The position numbers and the translations under genes were made by a program. Below, piece by piece: positions 26,823 through 36,213 of a stretch of DNA of 64,000 nt. Source of the DNA: JADJXV01 sp046328995 (GTDB lineage Bacteria; Bacteroidota; Ignavibacteria; Kapaibacteriales; UBA961); assembly GCA_046328995.1 (NCBI GenBank), contig JAXLVN010000002.1:1116001-1180000 (forward strand), read 5' to 3'. The notes under the pieces are model-generated. The model was given only the letters and a program-made list of their open reading frames with translations, was not told the origin of the DNA and made no database searches. How positions within the stretch are numbered: position 1 is the stretch's first letter; every line of letters starts with the position of its first letter.

Positions 26823-27100
26823 GTCGTAAGACGCAACTTTTCGGTCGTCCGACGCAGAGTGTATGGTCTTCCGACGCAACTTTTCGGTTGTCCGACGCAA
26901 CTTTTCGGTTGTCCGACGCAACTTTTCGGTTGTCCGACGCAGAGTACATGGTCGTCCGACGCAACTTTTTGGTTGTCCGACGCAACTTTCCGGTTGTCCG
27001 ACGCAGGGTGCATGGTCGTTAGAAGCAACTTTCCGGTTGTCCGACGCAGGGTGTATGGTCGTTAGAAGCAACTTTTGGGTCGTTAGAAGCAGCGTTGAGG
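26823..27100. repeat. 21/22-bp minisatellite, 13 units
   Basis: Two unit types alternate: 21 bp GTYGTCCGACGCAACTTTYC-G and 22 bp GTYGTCCGACGCAGRGTRYA-TG. Later units replace CCGACG by TAGAAG. Unit lengths in order are 21, 22, 21, 21, 21, 22, 21, 21, 22, 21, 22, 21, 22. Each contains the short palindrome GTCGTCCGAC or a variant. Many frames on both strands are free of stops (e.g. RRTTEKL and VVRRNFS repeats), but the 22-bp units shift frame, so it is treated as non-coding. Confidence 0.88.
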
Positions 27101-27132
27101 TGTGTAAATGCGGCGATTGGGAGGTAGTTCTC

Positions 27133-27353
27133 CCGAGAGTATCGCGTCTTCGCGATGCCCTCGGTTTTTGGTCACAGTTGAATTGTGTTCGTCTTCCGAG
27201 AGTATCGCGTCTTCGCGATGCCCTCGGTTTTTGGTCAATGTACCCGAGCCCCTCGCTTCTTCGCGAGCGGCTCGGGGGCAGACCTTTTGTGATCTTCTCT
27301 GCGTGTATCGAGGCGAGGAAACCGAGGGTATCGCTCGGAAGCGATACTCTCGG
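27133..27353. repeat. Cluster of type A and B hairpins (A, A, B, inverted A)
   Basis: Type A hairpins CCGAGAGTATCGCG / CGCGATGCCCTCGG with tail GTTTTTGGTCA lie at 27133-27164 and 27196-27227. Type B (CCGAGCCCCTCGC / GCGAGCGGCTCGG) lies at 27244-27275. A diverged inverted A lies at 27322-27353, 16 bp from the stop of the next gene, where it may act as terminator for the minus-strand oxidoreductase gene. Confidence 0.85.
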
Positions 27354-27368
27354 GGGGAACAGAAATCA

Positions 27369-28370
27369 TTACACCCTACTCTGCTCGATTGCATGTGCTA
27401 TTGCCTCGGCAATACGTAGCGCTTCGGCTGCATCGACCGCGCTGACGGCGATAGGGGAATGACCGAGTATCGCATTGATAAACGCTTTTTGTTCTTCGGC
27501 AATGGCATTGACCGCCGGGGAAATGGGTTGCTCATAGACAATCGACTTCTTCACCGAACCCGCATCAATGCTGCCAAGCATCATCGCAGGTACAGCCGCG
27601 CTGGTCTCCTCGCCAGCGTCCAATATCCGATACACCTCGACCGAACCTTTCGCAAAATCAACCGACAGATAGGCATCCTTTTGAAATAAGCGCATCTTTC
27701 GCATCGGCTGTGCTGAAATCCTGGAAGCCGTTAGATTGGCTACACATCCATTGGCGAATTTTATGCGCGCGTTGGCGATGTCCGGCGTTTCGGTAAGGAC
27801 TGCCACGCCGTGGGCGTCAATACTAACCACCGGCGATTGCACAAGCGAGAGCGCAATGTCGATGTCGTGGATCATCAGGTCGAGGACGACCGATACGTCC
27901 GTCGCGCGGGGCTTGAACTGTGCGAGGCGGTGCGCTTCGATAAAAAGGGGAGCGATATGATATCCGTGGAGTGCCGCAAGCCCGGGGTTAAAGCGTTCGA
28001 CATGACCGACCTGCACGAGTACATTCTTTTCACGGGCGAGAGCGATGAGCGCTTCGGCTTCGACGTAGGTGGCGGTGATGGGTTTTTCGATAAAACAGTG
28101 TTTGCCGGCGGTAATTGCCTGAACGGCAAGCTCATAATGCGCCGATGTCGGCGCTGAAATCGTTACTGCATCGGCGAGTTCGATTGCCTCGGCTACGGAG
28201 TCAAAGGCCCGAACGCCGTTGTCACCGGCGACTTTTTGTGCCTGCGCTTGGTTGGGTTCGTAAATACCGATGAGCTCAGCATGGTCTGCTGTTTTCCAAA
28301 GGCGTGTATGGATGCTGCCGAGGTGGCCTGCGCCGAGAACGGCTATTTTGATGTTAGGAGTAGTTTCCAT
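27369..28370 (-). CDS. Gfo/Idh/MocA-family NAD(P)-dependent oxidoreductase
   Basis: 333 residues from the ATG at 28368-28370 (METTPNIKIAV). A longer open frame upstream has no family similarity, so this start is preferred. The Rossmann motif is GAGHLGSIHTRLW; the conserved sugar-binding motif EKP is in KHCFIEKPIT; the C-terminal domain follows (QVGHVERFNPGLAAL, DLMIHDIDIALSL). The family oxidises or reduces a hydroxyl or keto group on sugars and sugar nucleotides. The motif set resembles the UDP-GlcNAc 3-dehydrogenase group used in lipid A assembly, but no partner aminotransferase or lpx gene is adjacent, so substrate remains open. Codon use is G/C-richer than the T9SS island it borders. Confidence 0.85.
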   Translation of the reverse strand: METTPNIKIAVLGAGHLGSIHTRLWKTADHAELIGIYEPNQAQAQKVAGDNGVRAFDSVAEAIELADAVTISAPTSAHYELAVQAITAGKHCFIEKPITATYVEAEALIALAREKNVLVQVGHVERFNPGLAALHGYHIAPLFIEAHRLAQFKPRATDVSVVLDLMIHDIDIALSLVQSPVVSIDAHGVAVLTETPDIANARIKFANGCVANLTASRISAQPMRKMRLFQKDAYLSVDFAKGSVEVYRILDAGEETSAAVPAMMLGSIDAGSVKKSIVYEQPISPAVNAIAEEQKAFINAILGHSPIAVSAVDAAEALRIAEAIAHAIEQSRV

Positions 28371-28721
28371 GACGTTGGGATAGGATTGGATGAATGGACA
28401 GAAGTATGTATTGACCCCAAAATTACGGCTTTCTTCGCGATTACTTGCCGCGTGTGAACAATTCAGCGGTGAATTACCGTAAAATATGAAATACACTTTT
28501 TTGCGTGGTGAATGGTTTGTAATTTTGCTGAAGTTCAATGAAATTCAGGCGGCTTGGACGGCGACCCGTCGGCTGCGCTCACGGCCCCGGCCGGTGGAGG
28601 CAAACGGCGGAGGGGAGATGCGGAAGCGAAGCTATTTCTAGCATACCGAACCAACTGTCACGCAAGACCGGAGAGGTATTTTATAACCTATGGGTTCTAA
28701 GAGCAGACCGCATAAATTGCA

Positions 28722-28750
28722 TTGACATTTACCCAAACAATTGAGAATAA
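28722..28750 (+). promoter_or_regulatory. Possible promoter of the Omp28-type gene
   Basis: TTGACA (28722-28727), a 17-bp spacer and GAATAA (28745-28750), 38 bp before the start codon. It is a weak match and rests on sequence resemblance only. Confidence 0.3.
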
Positions 28751-28788
28751 AAATAACGTTTTAATCTATTTACGCAAAGGAATCTGTG

Positions 28789-31191
28789 ATGAAAAAACTG
28801 ATACTGTTCTGCGCCACATGTATGGCACTGGCAATGGCATCGAATCTATCGGCGCAATTACCAAAACGCCTTGTGGTGATTGAAGAATACACAAGTGCGA
28901 CCTGCACACCGTGCCTTATTGCAGAGGCCGCTCTCAAGCCGATTGTGCTTTTGTCCAATGGTGTGGTTGCTGTGCGGTATCATCAGCCGATACCCTACAA
29001 AGGCGATCCGTTTTATACGGCTAATGTTGCAGAAAATAAAGGAAGGAATGATTATTATGCCGTGGGGTCGGCGATGCCTGCAGCCCGTCTCAACGGGCAT
29101 ATCAATGTCGATCCGACGGACAGCAACAAAGTCCGCGAGGCCGTCAAGCTCAGTCAGAGTCTGGTCTGGCCGGTATGGATGACTGTCGAACAGGATAAGA
29201 CCGATAAGAATAACATCAAGGTAAAAGTCACAGTGCGCTCCGATATTGCGCTCGATAATTATACCTTGCAGACAGCGGTGACGGTGCATGATTTGAAATT
29301 GGAGAAATTACCGCTCTTGCCACCTGATTATACCGAGACGCTCGAGCATTGGAACGGCTCGAAAGAATTTCCCGATGCAATGCTGAAAATGCTGCCCGAT
29401 ATCAATGGCACTCCGGTGACGATTCCTGCCGGCGGAACCAAGACATTCGAGTTATCTTACAAGGCAGAAGAAGGTGATTTATGGAATTTCGAGCAGTTAA
29501 CGGCCGTTGCTTTCTTACAGAATAATGCCACATCCGAAATCATTCAAGGTGCGACGACCGTCACCGGTACGATTGGTGCGTATGTCGGTACCACGGTCAG
29601 CTATCCACCGTCGGTCGCCCCGGTCTTTGCCGCGAAGAATGCGAATGAATTTGTGGAAACAAAAGTCGTGGTTTCTAATATTAGCGCTACTCCAATTGCA
29701 TATGAAGGGTTTAGCGTTACAAAATCTACCCGTACGCCGGCCGATTGGACCCTCTCTGTCAGCGACCCGACGGCGACCTTTACGATTGAGCCCGGTACGT
29801 CGCGGGAAGTGACCATTCGCCTGACCCGAGGAACGAGTATAGGATCCGGCGAAGTGCTGGTGAATTTCAAAGAATCCGGTGCGGGCGGACGTGCCTTCAG
29901 CGGCACGCCGATCACGATTGTGGCCAAAGAAGCGGAGGGATTTTTGGTTATTGATAATCCGACACTCCGCAATGAACCTTATAATTCAGCACTTCAGGCG
30001 CGGACCGGCGGCAAAAAATATGTAGAAATTTCTCCTTCGAATATCATTCGGTATAATTCTCTCTTTCCGAATATGAAGCAGATTATCTGGAATTGTGCCG
30101 ATAGCGGAGCCGTGGATGTAAAAGAATTCGCCTTTATTACCAGCATGATGAATCAAGGGGTTTCGTCGATTATTTCCGGAGAATTTGTGACTAATTTTGC
30201 CAATTTTAACGGCGGCGGACCGATGTTTGATATGTTCGGCGCGAGCTACACGGGCAAAGTAATCCGCGATCAGATTTTTAAAGTGGCCGGCGTGGCAGGA
30301 GATACGATATCCGACGGTATCAACGACAGCTGTTCGATTAAAGCAAATTATGCCTTTTATACCTTATCAATGAAAAAGCCGCTCAAGGCCGGCGTGACAC
30401 CCTTCCTTCGGCATGCCTCGGCAGTCAATGATTCGGTAGGCGGCATTCGCTATGAAGCGCCCACTGCCCGCATGATATATTTCTCCATGAATCCCGGAAT
30501 TATCATTAATACAGCCGTGCGTAATTCTATGATTAATAGGTCACTTGCATGGATTGAAAATTATGTGCCGGTGGCCGTGGCGAAATTGACAGCACTGAAG
30601 GATACAGTTAATTTTGGGATAACTTCTAATGCTATTGATACTGCGGTGGAGTTCCAAAATACCAGTACGGTACCCTGTGAGGTAACGGATGTTGTCATTT
30701 CGGGGCAAGATGCCATGAACTTTACTCTGCCCAACGGTGTAGCAGGACTTGTAATTGCACCTAAAGAGACCAAGAAGATTATAGTGCGATTTACTCCGCA
30801 ACCGGCGATAACTTCGAGAACATACAGAGCCGATATGTCTGTCATCTATAACAATAACTCAAGTTTGTCTGTCAAAGTACATTTAACCGGCGAGGGTATG
30901 TCGACCGGCGTTGATGAAGATGGAACGCACACAACAATATCACTCGGTGCTCAACCGAATCCGGCTACAGATGGTATTACAGTAACTTACACGCAAGAAG
31001 CGAATAGAACTGGTGAACTCATGCTCACCGATGTGCTCGGACGTGAAGTCCGCCGGATGACCATCGGCGTGCAGCAGGCGGGAACATATTCCTCTGTTCT
31101 TGAAACATCCGACCTGCCGACCGGTGCATACACATTGGTCTTTACCTCCGGGAATCAGCGTTCGCAATTGCCGGTAATGATCGTGAGATGA
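28789..31191 (+). CDS. Omp28-related T9SS-secreted protein
   Basis: 800 residues from ATG 28789 (a GTG one codon earlier is less likely); AAAGGA lies 8 nt upstream. Signal peptide MKKLILFCATCMALAMASNLSAQ. The first 250 residues match the Omp28 group: VVIEEYTSATCTPCLIAEA, a thioredoxin-like fold with C-x2-C (CTPC). Middle repeats are Ig/ASH-like (AKLTALKDTVNFGITSNAIDTAVEFQNTS...), and the protein ends with a T9SS sorting domain (GAQPNPATDGITVTY, LMLTDVLGREVRR, TGAYTLVFTSGNQRSQLPVMIVR). Surface-located; whether the Cys pair is redox-active is unknown. It is followed after 4 bp by an AlkD-like gene, so both may share a transcript. Confidence 0.88.
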   Translation: MKKLILFCATCMALAMASNLSAQLPKRLVVIEEYTSATCTPCLIAEAALKPIVLLSNGVVAVRYHQPIPYKGDPFYTANVAENKGRNDYYAVGSAMPAARLNGHINVDPTDSNKVREAVKLSQSLVWPVWMTVEQDKTDKNNIKVKVTVRSDIALDNYTLQTAVTVHDLKLEKLPLLPPDYTETLEHWNGSKEFPDAMLKMLPDINGTPVTIPAGGTKTFELSYKAEEGDLWNFEQLTAVAFLQNNATSEIIQGATTVTGTIGAYVGTTVSYPPSVAPVFAAKNANEFVETKVVVSNISATPIAYEGFSVTKSTRTPADWTLSVSDPTATFTIEPGTSREVTIRLTRGTSIGSGEVLVNFKESGAGGRAFSGTPITIVAKEAEGFLVIDNPTLRNEPYNSALQARTGGKKYVEISPSNIIRYNSLFPNMKQIIWNCADSGAVDVKEFAFITSMMNQGVSSIISGEFVTNFANFNGGGPMFDMFGASYTGKVIRDQIFKVAGVAGDTISDGINDSCSIKANYAFYTLSMKKPLKAGVTPFLRHASAVNDSVGGIRYEAPTARMIYFSMNPGIIINTAVRNSMINRSLAWIENYVPVAVAKLTALKDTVNFGITSNAIDTAVEFQNTSTVPCEVTDVVISGQDAMNFTLPNGVAGLVIAPKETKKIIVRFTPQPAITSRTYRADMSVIYNNNSSLSVKVHLTGEGMSTGVDEDGTHTTISLGAQPNPATDGITVTYTQEANRTGELMLTDVLGREVRRMTIGVQQAGTYSSVLETSDLPTGAYTLVFTSGNQRSQLPVMIVR

Positions 31192-31195
31192 TACT

Positions 31196-31891
31196 ATGGC
31201 GTATCATGAAATAATTGAACGTCTTACATTGGAATTTGAGCAGGCATCCAATCTTGACGCTGCCGGAAAAATGGCGCAGTATATGCGGAATTTATTTCCG
31301 TTTTACGGTATTTCAAAGCCGAAAAGAGCAGAGATTGTGAAGCCAATACTTAAGCAGTTGGTGGCGATTAGTACAACGGAGAATTACGAAGCAATTGCCC
31401 GCGAACTCTGGAATAAACTGCAGCGGGAATTTCACTATGTGAGTATTGAATACCTCGAGAAGGTCGAGAAACTGTGGGGTAGGCAATCATCCTTGGAATT
31501 ATTTGAGAATATGATAGTCACCAAGTCATGGTGGGATTCGGTTGATACAATCGCATCTCATTGTGTAGGCAAGTACTTCCAAAAATGGAAGGATGACATA
31601 CCGCCAAATATCACACGGTGGAATTTGCACGAGAATATGTGGCTCAATCGAACGGCGATTATCTTTCAATTATCCTACAAATCGAAGACCGATACGGCGC
31701 TCTTAGCTCACGTTATCGATACTCACAGCAAATCGAAGGAGTTTTTTATTCAAAAAGCAATAGGGTGGGCGCTGAGGCAATATGCATATACTGATGCTAA
31801 TTATGTACGTACGTTTGTGGAAACACATGCCCTTGCTCCACTGAGCAGGCGTGAAGCGCTTAAGAATATGGCGAAATTAATGGGTGCTTAG
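31196..31891 (+). CDS. AlkD-like DNA alkylation repair glycosylase
   Basis: 231 residues, all alpha-helical HEAT-like repeats, the length of B. cereus AlkD. Trp 113 and Asp 117 (TKSWWDSVD) and Trp 191 (KAIGWALRQYAY) correspond, with a constant offset of 4, to the AlkD residues W109, D113 and W187 that hold the alkylated base and support cleavage of N3- or N7-alkylpurines. The protein is therefore probably an active cytosolic base-excision glycosylase. It starts 4 bp after the stop of the Omp28-type gene, with no functional link apparent between the two. Confidence 0.9.
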   Translation: MAYHEIIERLTLEFEQASNLDAAGKMAQYMRNLFPFYGISKPKRAEIVKPILKQLVAISTTENYEAIARELWNKLQREFHYVSIEYLEKVEKLWGRQSSLELFENMIVTKSWWDSVDTIASHCVGKYFQKWKDDIPPNITRWNLHENMWLNRTAIIFQLSYKSKTDTALLAHVIDTHSKSKEFFIQKAIGWALRQYAYTDANYVRTFVETHALAPLSRREALKNMAKLMGA

Positions 31892-31927
31892 TACTACTTT
31901 GGCTGTTTACCATTGTAAATACGATAC

Positions 31928-32059
31928 ACCTTAGTAGAAAAATGTGGTTCAGAGAGGTAAAAACCTTATTACCTTATTTCTCAATGGATGCCACGGATGA
32001 TGCCTCCTTTTTATACAAATAAGGTCGTCTTTGAGGTGGGTTACATGTTCTACTAAGGT
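31928..32059. repeat. 132-bp MITE-like element
   Basis: The terminal inverted repeat is 12 bp and exact: ACCTTAGTAGAA (31928-31939) and TTCTACTAAGGT (32048-32059). An inner pair is AACCTTATTACCTTATTT against ACAAATAAGGT. No reading frame. Only one copy was seen in the window. The rest of the 333-bp gap holds a terminator. Confidence 0.5.
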
Positions 32060-32169
32060 TTTCAGTCATCGTCGTATAGACATTATTTATTACTACATTA
32101 ATTGCTAAAGTAGAAGCTAGGTTAATTTAACGTCACCGGCATCTTTGCTTCCTTCAGCTGTAAAACATA

Positions 32170-32204
32170 ACGAGCGGTTCATCTATCAAGGATGAACCGC
32201 TCGT
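32170..32204 (-). terminator. Hairpin terminator after the DUF4197 gene
   Basis: The perfect 14-bp stem ACGAGCGGTTCATC / GATGAACCGCTCGT has a 7-nt loop. The downstream T content on the minus strand is weak (TATGTTTT). It lies 20 bp past the stop at 32225. Confidence 0.7.
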
Positions 32205-32224
32205 TTGCGTTTGAGATAAGAATA

Positions 32225-32962
32225 TTATTTCCCAAATACTTTCTTGAGTATTTCCGATGTGCGGGCGAGTGGGTCGCGGCGGATTGCGCCTTCTTCTTGG
32301 GCGATCATCACAAAGAGTCCGTCGAGCGCTTTTTGGGTGACGAATGCCGTGAGATCAGGATTTATTTTTTGCTGAAAGGGAATTTTATTATAGGCATTAA
32401 TGACGGTGGACCAATACTTGGTCGCATCGACTTTCTCGAGAGACGCTTGGATAATCGGCGTGAATTTCTCTATCAGACTAGCAGAGGTGGTGCGCTTGAG
32501 GAAGGTCGTCGCGGCGCTTGTATCGCCTTTGATGATATTCATCGCATCGGTCACGGTCATTTGCTTGATAGCGTTGATGAAGATATCTTTGGCGGATTTC
32601 GCGGCATCCTCCGCTGCCCGGTTCATCGAGAGAATGGCGTCGTCGGCTTGCTTGTTGAGTCCGATTTTACGCACCGCAGACTCTACTTTTTGGGCTTCGG
32701 GCGGGAAGGGAATTTTTATTGCTGGATTTTTGTAATAGCCGTCGAGCTTTGAAACGATATCGGTACCTTTGGTCGCGCCATTGGTAAGGGCTTCTTTAAT
32801 TCCTTTAATGGCTTCGTCCTGGCTGAATCCGCCACTGCCGCCGGTGGCAATTTTAGTCGCTTCACGCTTGAGGGCATCGAAAAGCTGTGCATGTGTTGTC
32901 GGTGTTAAGATTATGCTCAGCAGCAGAGCGCCGCTGAGGGCTAGTTTGAGGGAGAATTGCAT
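32225..32962 (-). CDS. DUF4197 domain protein, exported
   Basis: 245 residues from the ATG at 32960-32962 (a longer frame to 33013 exists). This start gives a clean signal peptide (MQFSLKLALSGALLLSIILTPTTHAQ) and AAGG lies upstream. The body matches DUF4197: GIKEALTNGATKGTDIVSKLDGYYKNPAIKIPFPPEAQKVES and later AFVTQKALDGLFVMIAQEEGAIRRDP. The family is periplasmic, helical and without known function. Transcribed alone or after the yciH gene (115-bp gap). Confidence 0.88.
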   Translation of the reverse strand: MQFSLKLALSGALLLSIILTPTTHAQLFDALKREATKIATGGSGGFSQDEAIKGIKEALTNGATKGTDIVSKLDGYYKNPAIKIPFPPEAQKVESAVRKIGLNKQADDAILSMNRAAEDAAKSAKDIFINAIKQMTVTDAMNIIKGDTSAATTFLKRTTSASLIEKFTPIIQASLEKVDATKYWSTVINAYNKIPFQQKINPDLTAFVTQKALDGLFVMIAQEEGAIRRDPLARTSEILKKVFGK

Positions 32963-33077
32963 AGAGTCACCTTGGGGGATATATGATGTTGTCCATACGT
33001 GGACGAAAGACAATTGTGCCGATGCGGGAGAACGTACAATCCGGCGCTGAATTTTAACGGCAGTCGTTCGCCGGCTG

Positions 33078-33410
33078 TTACCGGAGAAGAAAGCCCAATT
33101 TCAGGAGTGTTTCTCCTGCTTTAATTCGATGATCGCCTTGGATTTCTATTGAATTATCAAGTACTTGTCCGCCCGAACCGCATTTTTTCTTGAGCGTTTG
33201 GGCGATACTGTCGAGTTCGGTAGGATTCGACTGAAACCCCGAAATCACCGTTACGGTTTTTCCGCCGCGACGTTTGGAGTCGAGAGAAATTTGTAATACT
33301 TGCTGCTTGCCGTTATAGCCGATTTTGGGCTTCGGGGAGGCGTCGGCGGGCTGCTGCTCCGATGCAGGCAACAGCGCTGCAAGGTCGGCCAGAGAGGTTA
33401 GTTTCTTCAT
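33078..33410 (-). CDS. yciH: SUI1/eIF1-like translation factor (YciH family)
   Basis: 110 residues. The C-terminal SUI1 domain is plain: KRRGGKTVTVISGFQSNPTELDSIAQTLKKKCGSGG, then DNSIEIQGDHRIKAGETLLKLGF. The N-terminus (LTSLADLAALLP) is the short helix typical of bacterial YciH. YciH-type proteins can affect start-site fidelity on the 30S subunit; the role is non-essential in E. coli. It lies 33 bp downstream of the S9-type hydrolase gene in the same direction. Confidence 0.9.
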   Translation of the reverse strand: MKKLTSLADLAALLPASEQQPADASPKPKIGYNGKQQVLQISLDSKRRGGKTVTVISGFQSNPTELDSIAQTLKKKCGSGGQVLDNSIEIQGDHRIKAGETLLKLGFLLR

Positions 33411-33443
33411 ACGTCGTTCTTAAAAAAATGTATGAGGGTAGAA

Positions 33444-34421
33444 TTACGCGCCATGTGGACCGACTTGTGGTATCGGCTCGCCGCGCATGACATATTTATC
33501 CATCCAGAGGCGTATTTCGGCATTACTTTCCGTGCGGCGTCCGGCGAGAATATGGTCGGCATCTTCGTAGATAATCAGCTTGTAGGGATGCAGGGAATTT
33601 TGCAGTGCCAGGCCCAGGGAGAAGGCATGATCGGGTTCGACCCGTTTATCGCCCGAGCCATGGAGGATGAGCACCGGTGTGGTCTTGCACAGCTTGTCAG
33701 GCCAGGCGGCCGGGGAACGCTTGAGTGCTTCGACACCGAGACTCGAGTGACCATGGATGAACTTCGCAAATGTTTTGTAAATATATGAATTTTTAGGAGC
33801 TACGTGGAGGGCTGTCGGAGCGCCGATTGTCACCGCTGCTTTGAAAATATCGGTGCGTGCCAGCATTTGCATGGCCATCATGCCGCCACGGCTGCCGCCG
33901 ATTATTCCGATACGGGAGCTATCGACATAGGGGAGAGTCTTGAGAAGCTCAACAGAATTCATCGCATCAATCACATCATTACCGCCCCATTCTTCATTGC
34001 CTTCGCTCTTGCCGGTGCCGCGGTAATTACTTGCGACGACGACATATCCCCAGCTGGCATAGAGTCCTGCGTATGCAAAAGCAGACTCGGCATTGAGTGC
34101 ACCACGCTCGCCCGTACCACCGCGATTGAAGACAATACAGGGGAGCTTTTCATCCTGAGTTGCTGCGGGAAGCGCAAGAAAACCATTAATTTTCAAGCCA
34201 TTACTTGCATATGTGATGGCATGTAATTGTACCTGAGAATACTTCTGAAAGTCTTCTTTTGACATAGAGCGCTTGGCGATGGAGAGTACATTAGATGGAA
34301 TAGGAATTAAACGGCTGTCGAGTAGGGTACCATTTGCTATCATATTTGACCAAAATTTACAGATTAATAATAAAGATATGCATCGTTCACTAGTATGAAA
34401 ATAGTTGTAACTATACTTCAA
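33444..34421 (-). CDS. Alpha/beta hydrolase of the prolyl oligopeptidase (S9) / dienelactone type
   Basis: 325 residues from the first ATG. A later ATG (34341-34343, MIANGTLLDSRLIP) may be the true start, because the extra 26 residues match nothing. The hydrolase fold is complete: oxyanion strand CIVFNRGGTGERG, YASWGYVVVASNYRGTGKSEG, nucleophile elbow IGGSRGGMMAMQ, acid in ILHGSGDKRVEPDHA, and His in YEDADHIL. No propeller domain and no signal peptide, so probably a cytosolic peptidase or esterase. Diverges from the DUF1800 gene across about 100 bp. Confidence 0.85.
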   Translation of the reverse strand: MKYSYNYFHTSERCISLLLICKFWSNMIANGTLLDSRLIPIPSNVLSIAKRSMSKEDFQKYSQVQLHAITYASNGLKINGFLALPAATQDEKLPCIVFNRGGTGERGALNAESAFAYAGLYASWGYVVVASNYRGTGKSEGNEEWGGNDVIDAMNSVELLKTLPYVDSSRIGIIGGSRGGMMAMQMLARTDIFKAAVTIGAPTALHVAPKNSYIYKTFAKFIHGHSSLGVEALKRSPAAWPDKLCKTTPVLILHGSGDKRVEPDHAFSLGLALQNSLHPYKLIIYEDADHILAGRRTESNAEIRLWMDKYVMRGEPIPQVGPHGA

Positions 34422-34522
34422 CTCTTAGATTGTTATTCGCGCGAAAAGGTAAATTAAAAAAAATATTTGTAATTTTCCTCTCCAAAAATTAAATACTTAA
34501 CTGACATTTTGCAGGAGCATAC

Positions 34523-36178
34523 ATGAATCGACGAGAATTTCTACTTCGTTCTCCCAAATTAACTCCCAAAAATCAGGCCGAATCCATTCAAGCAGCCGGG
34601 CTGGAACCCTACACCGGCGAATGGACCTATAAGCAGGCCTCCCATCTTCTCCGTCGGACGATGTTCGGCGCGACCAAGCAAGACACAGAGACGATACTTG
34701 CTCTCACAATGTCGCAAGCAGTAGATAAGCTACTTACCGCCGGTACGGATCCGGACGAACCGAAGGCGTATGTTGCCAGCGGAAGCGTAGCGCAAGGGAA
34801 TTCGTGGGCAGCAGCCGCGTATGACGGAAATTTAGAAAATCAGCGGCTGACCTTCGTACAATCCTGGTGGATCGATCTCATGGGACGCCAGTCACTTTCA
34901 CTGCGGGAGAAAATGGTGCTCTTCTGGCATAATCATTTCTCCTGCGGAGCCAACAGCGTCAAAGATGCACGCTACATGTATAAGCAAAATGCACTTTTGC
35001 GCACCAATGTCTTTGGGAACTTCAAAACTCTTGCCCGTCTTATTACACTTGACCCGGCGATGCTGCGCTATTTAAGCGGCACATTTAATACGAAAGCAAG
35101 CCCGAATGAGAACTATGCCCGCGAGCTGCAGGAGCTCTTTACCATCGGTAAAGGTCCTGAAATTGCTCCGGGAAATTACACCCATTATACCGAAGCGGAT
35201 ATCAAAGCAGCAGCCAAGATTTTGACGGGTTGGTCTGATGACCAATCAAAAATTGCCTCCAAATTTACGGATAATAACCATGATACGAGCGATAAAACGT
35301 TTACCGCGGCGTATGGTAACCGGGTAATTAAAGGCGGAAAAGGGCAGGCTGAGGCTACGCGTGAGCTCGATGAACTCCTGACAATGATATTTGATCAGAA
35401 TCAAACGTCGGTCTATTTAATTCGCAAAATTTACCGTTGGTTCGTTGATTATGTCATCGATGATACGGTCGAGCAGACAATTATCCAGCCCCTTGCAGCC
35501 ATCTTTAAATCGAATAATTATGAAATTAAGCCCGTGTTGGACACCTTATTCAAGAGCGCCCATTTTTATGATAATGCTAAAATTGGGTGTATGATTAAGT
35601 CACCTGCGGATCTGGTCATCGGAACGATACGTCAATTTCCTCATCCTATGCTTTTTCCAACCACCCTTCCTCAAATCAACTGGGCATACAGGACTCTGCG
35701 CCGGATTATGGGGACGATGCAGCTCGATATCATGAACCTTCCGAATGTAGCAGGATTACCTGCTTACTGGCAAGAACCTGTCTTCCACGAAATCTGGATC
35801 AATGCCGATACCCTCCAAAAACGTATCAAATTCACGAATGATTATTCTTTCGATAAGTTACGATTAGACGAAATGGACTACGGTACTGCCCCGCGAATTG
35901 ACCCTCTTGAAGTGATAAAAATGGTCTCCGACCCAACGAATGTGACAACGATAATTAATGATTTTGCTAAGTATATGTTTGCCGTACAGCTCACACCCGA
36001 ACAAATCACCGAGCTCAAAAATGTGATTATTCCAGGGCTTCCGGACTATGAATGGACAGCCGAGTGGAGCGATTACAAGGCCAATCCGACCGATGAAGCA
36101 AAGCAAGCCGCGGTGGCCGATAAACTTCGTCTGCTCTTAAAATACATGTTTGCCATGGCTGAGTATCAATTAGCATAA
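34523..36178 (+). CDS. DUF1800 protein
   Basis: 551 residues. The family hallmarks are present: HLLRRTMFGATKQDTETI, MVLFWHNHFSC, ENYARELQELFTIGKG and AAAKILTGWSDDQ, followed by the conserved region on Arg/Trp around RKIYRWFVDYVID. It starts MNRREFLLRSPK, a twin-arginine-like motif, but the hydrophobic stretch expected next is weak. DUF1800 genes almost always precede a DUF1501 gene, as here (35 bp apart). The pair is thought to be exported and is common in Bacteroidota, Planctomycetes and Proteobacteria; biochemical role unknown. Confidence 0.92.
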   Translation: MNRREFLLRSPKLTPKNQAESIQAAGLEPYTGEWTYKQASHLLRRTMFGATKQDTETILALTMSQAVDKLLTAGTDPDEPKAYVASGSVAQGNSWAAAAYDGNLENQRLTFVQSWWIDLMGRQSLSLREKMVLFWHNHFSCGANSVKDARYMYKQNALLRTNVFGNFKTLARLITLDPAMLRYLSGTFNTKASPNENYARELQELFTIGKGPEIAPGNYTHYTEADIKAAAKILTGWSDDQSKIASKFTDNNHDTSDKTFTAAYGNRVIKGGKGQAEATRELDELLTMIFDQNQTSVYLIRKIYRWFVDYVIDDTVEQTIIQPLAAIFKSNNYEIKPVLDTLFKSAHFYDNAKIGCMIKSPADLVIGTIRQFPHPMLFPTTLPQINWAYRTLRRIMGTMQLDIMNLPNVAGLPAYWQEPVFHEIWINADTLQKRIKFTNDYSFDKLRLDEMDYGTAPRIDPLEVIKMVSDPTNVTTIINDFAKYMFAVQLTPEQITELKNVIIPGLPDYEWTAEWSDYKANPTDEAKQAAVADKLRLLLKYMFAMAEYQLA

Positions 36179-36213
36179 ACCATTACATCATCAAATTTTG
36201 AAAGAATTACACA

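Noticed and set aside
26693..27462. Open frames of 60-199 codons across the 21/22-bp minisatellite
   Set aside because: Open in several frames on both strands, with frame shifts at each 22-bp unit; no translation signal.
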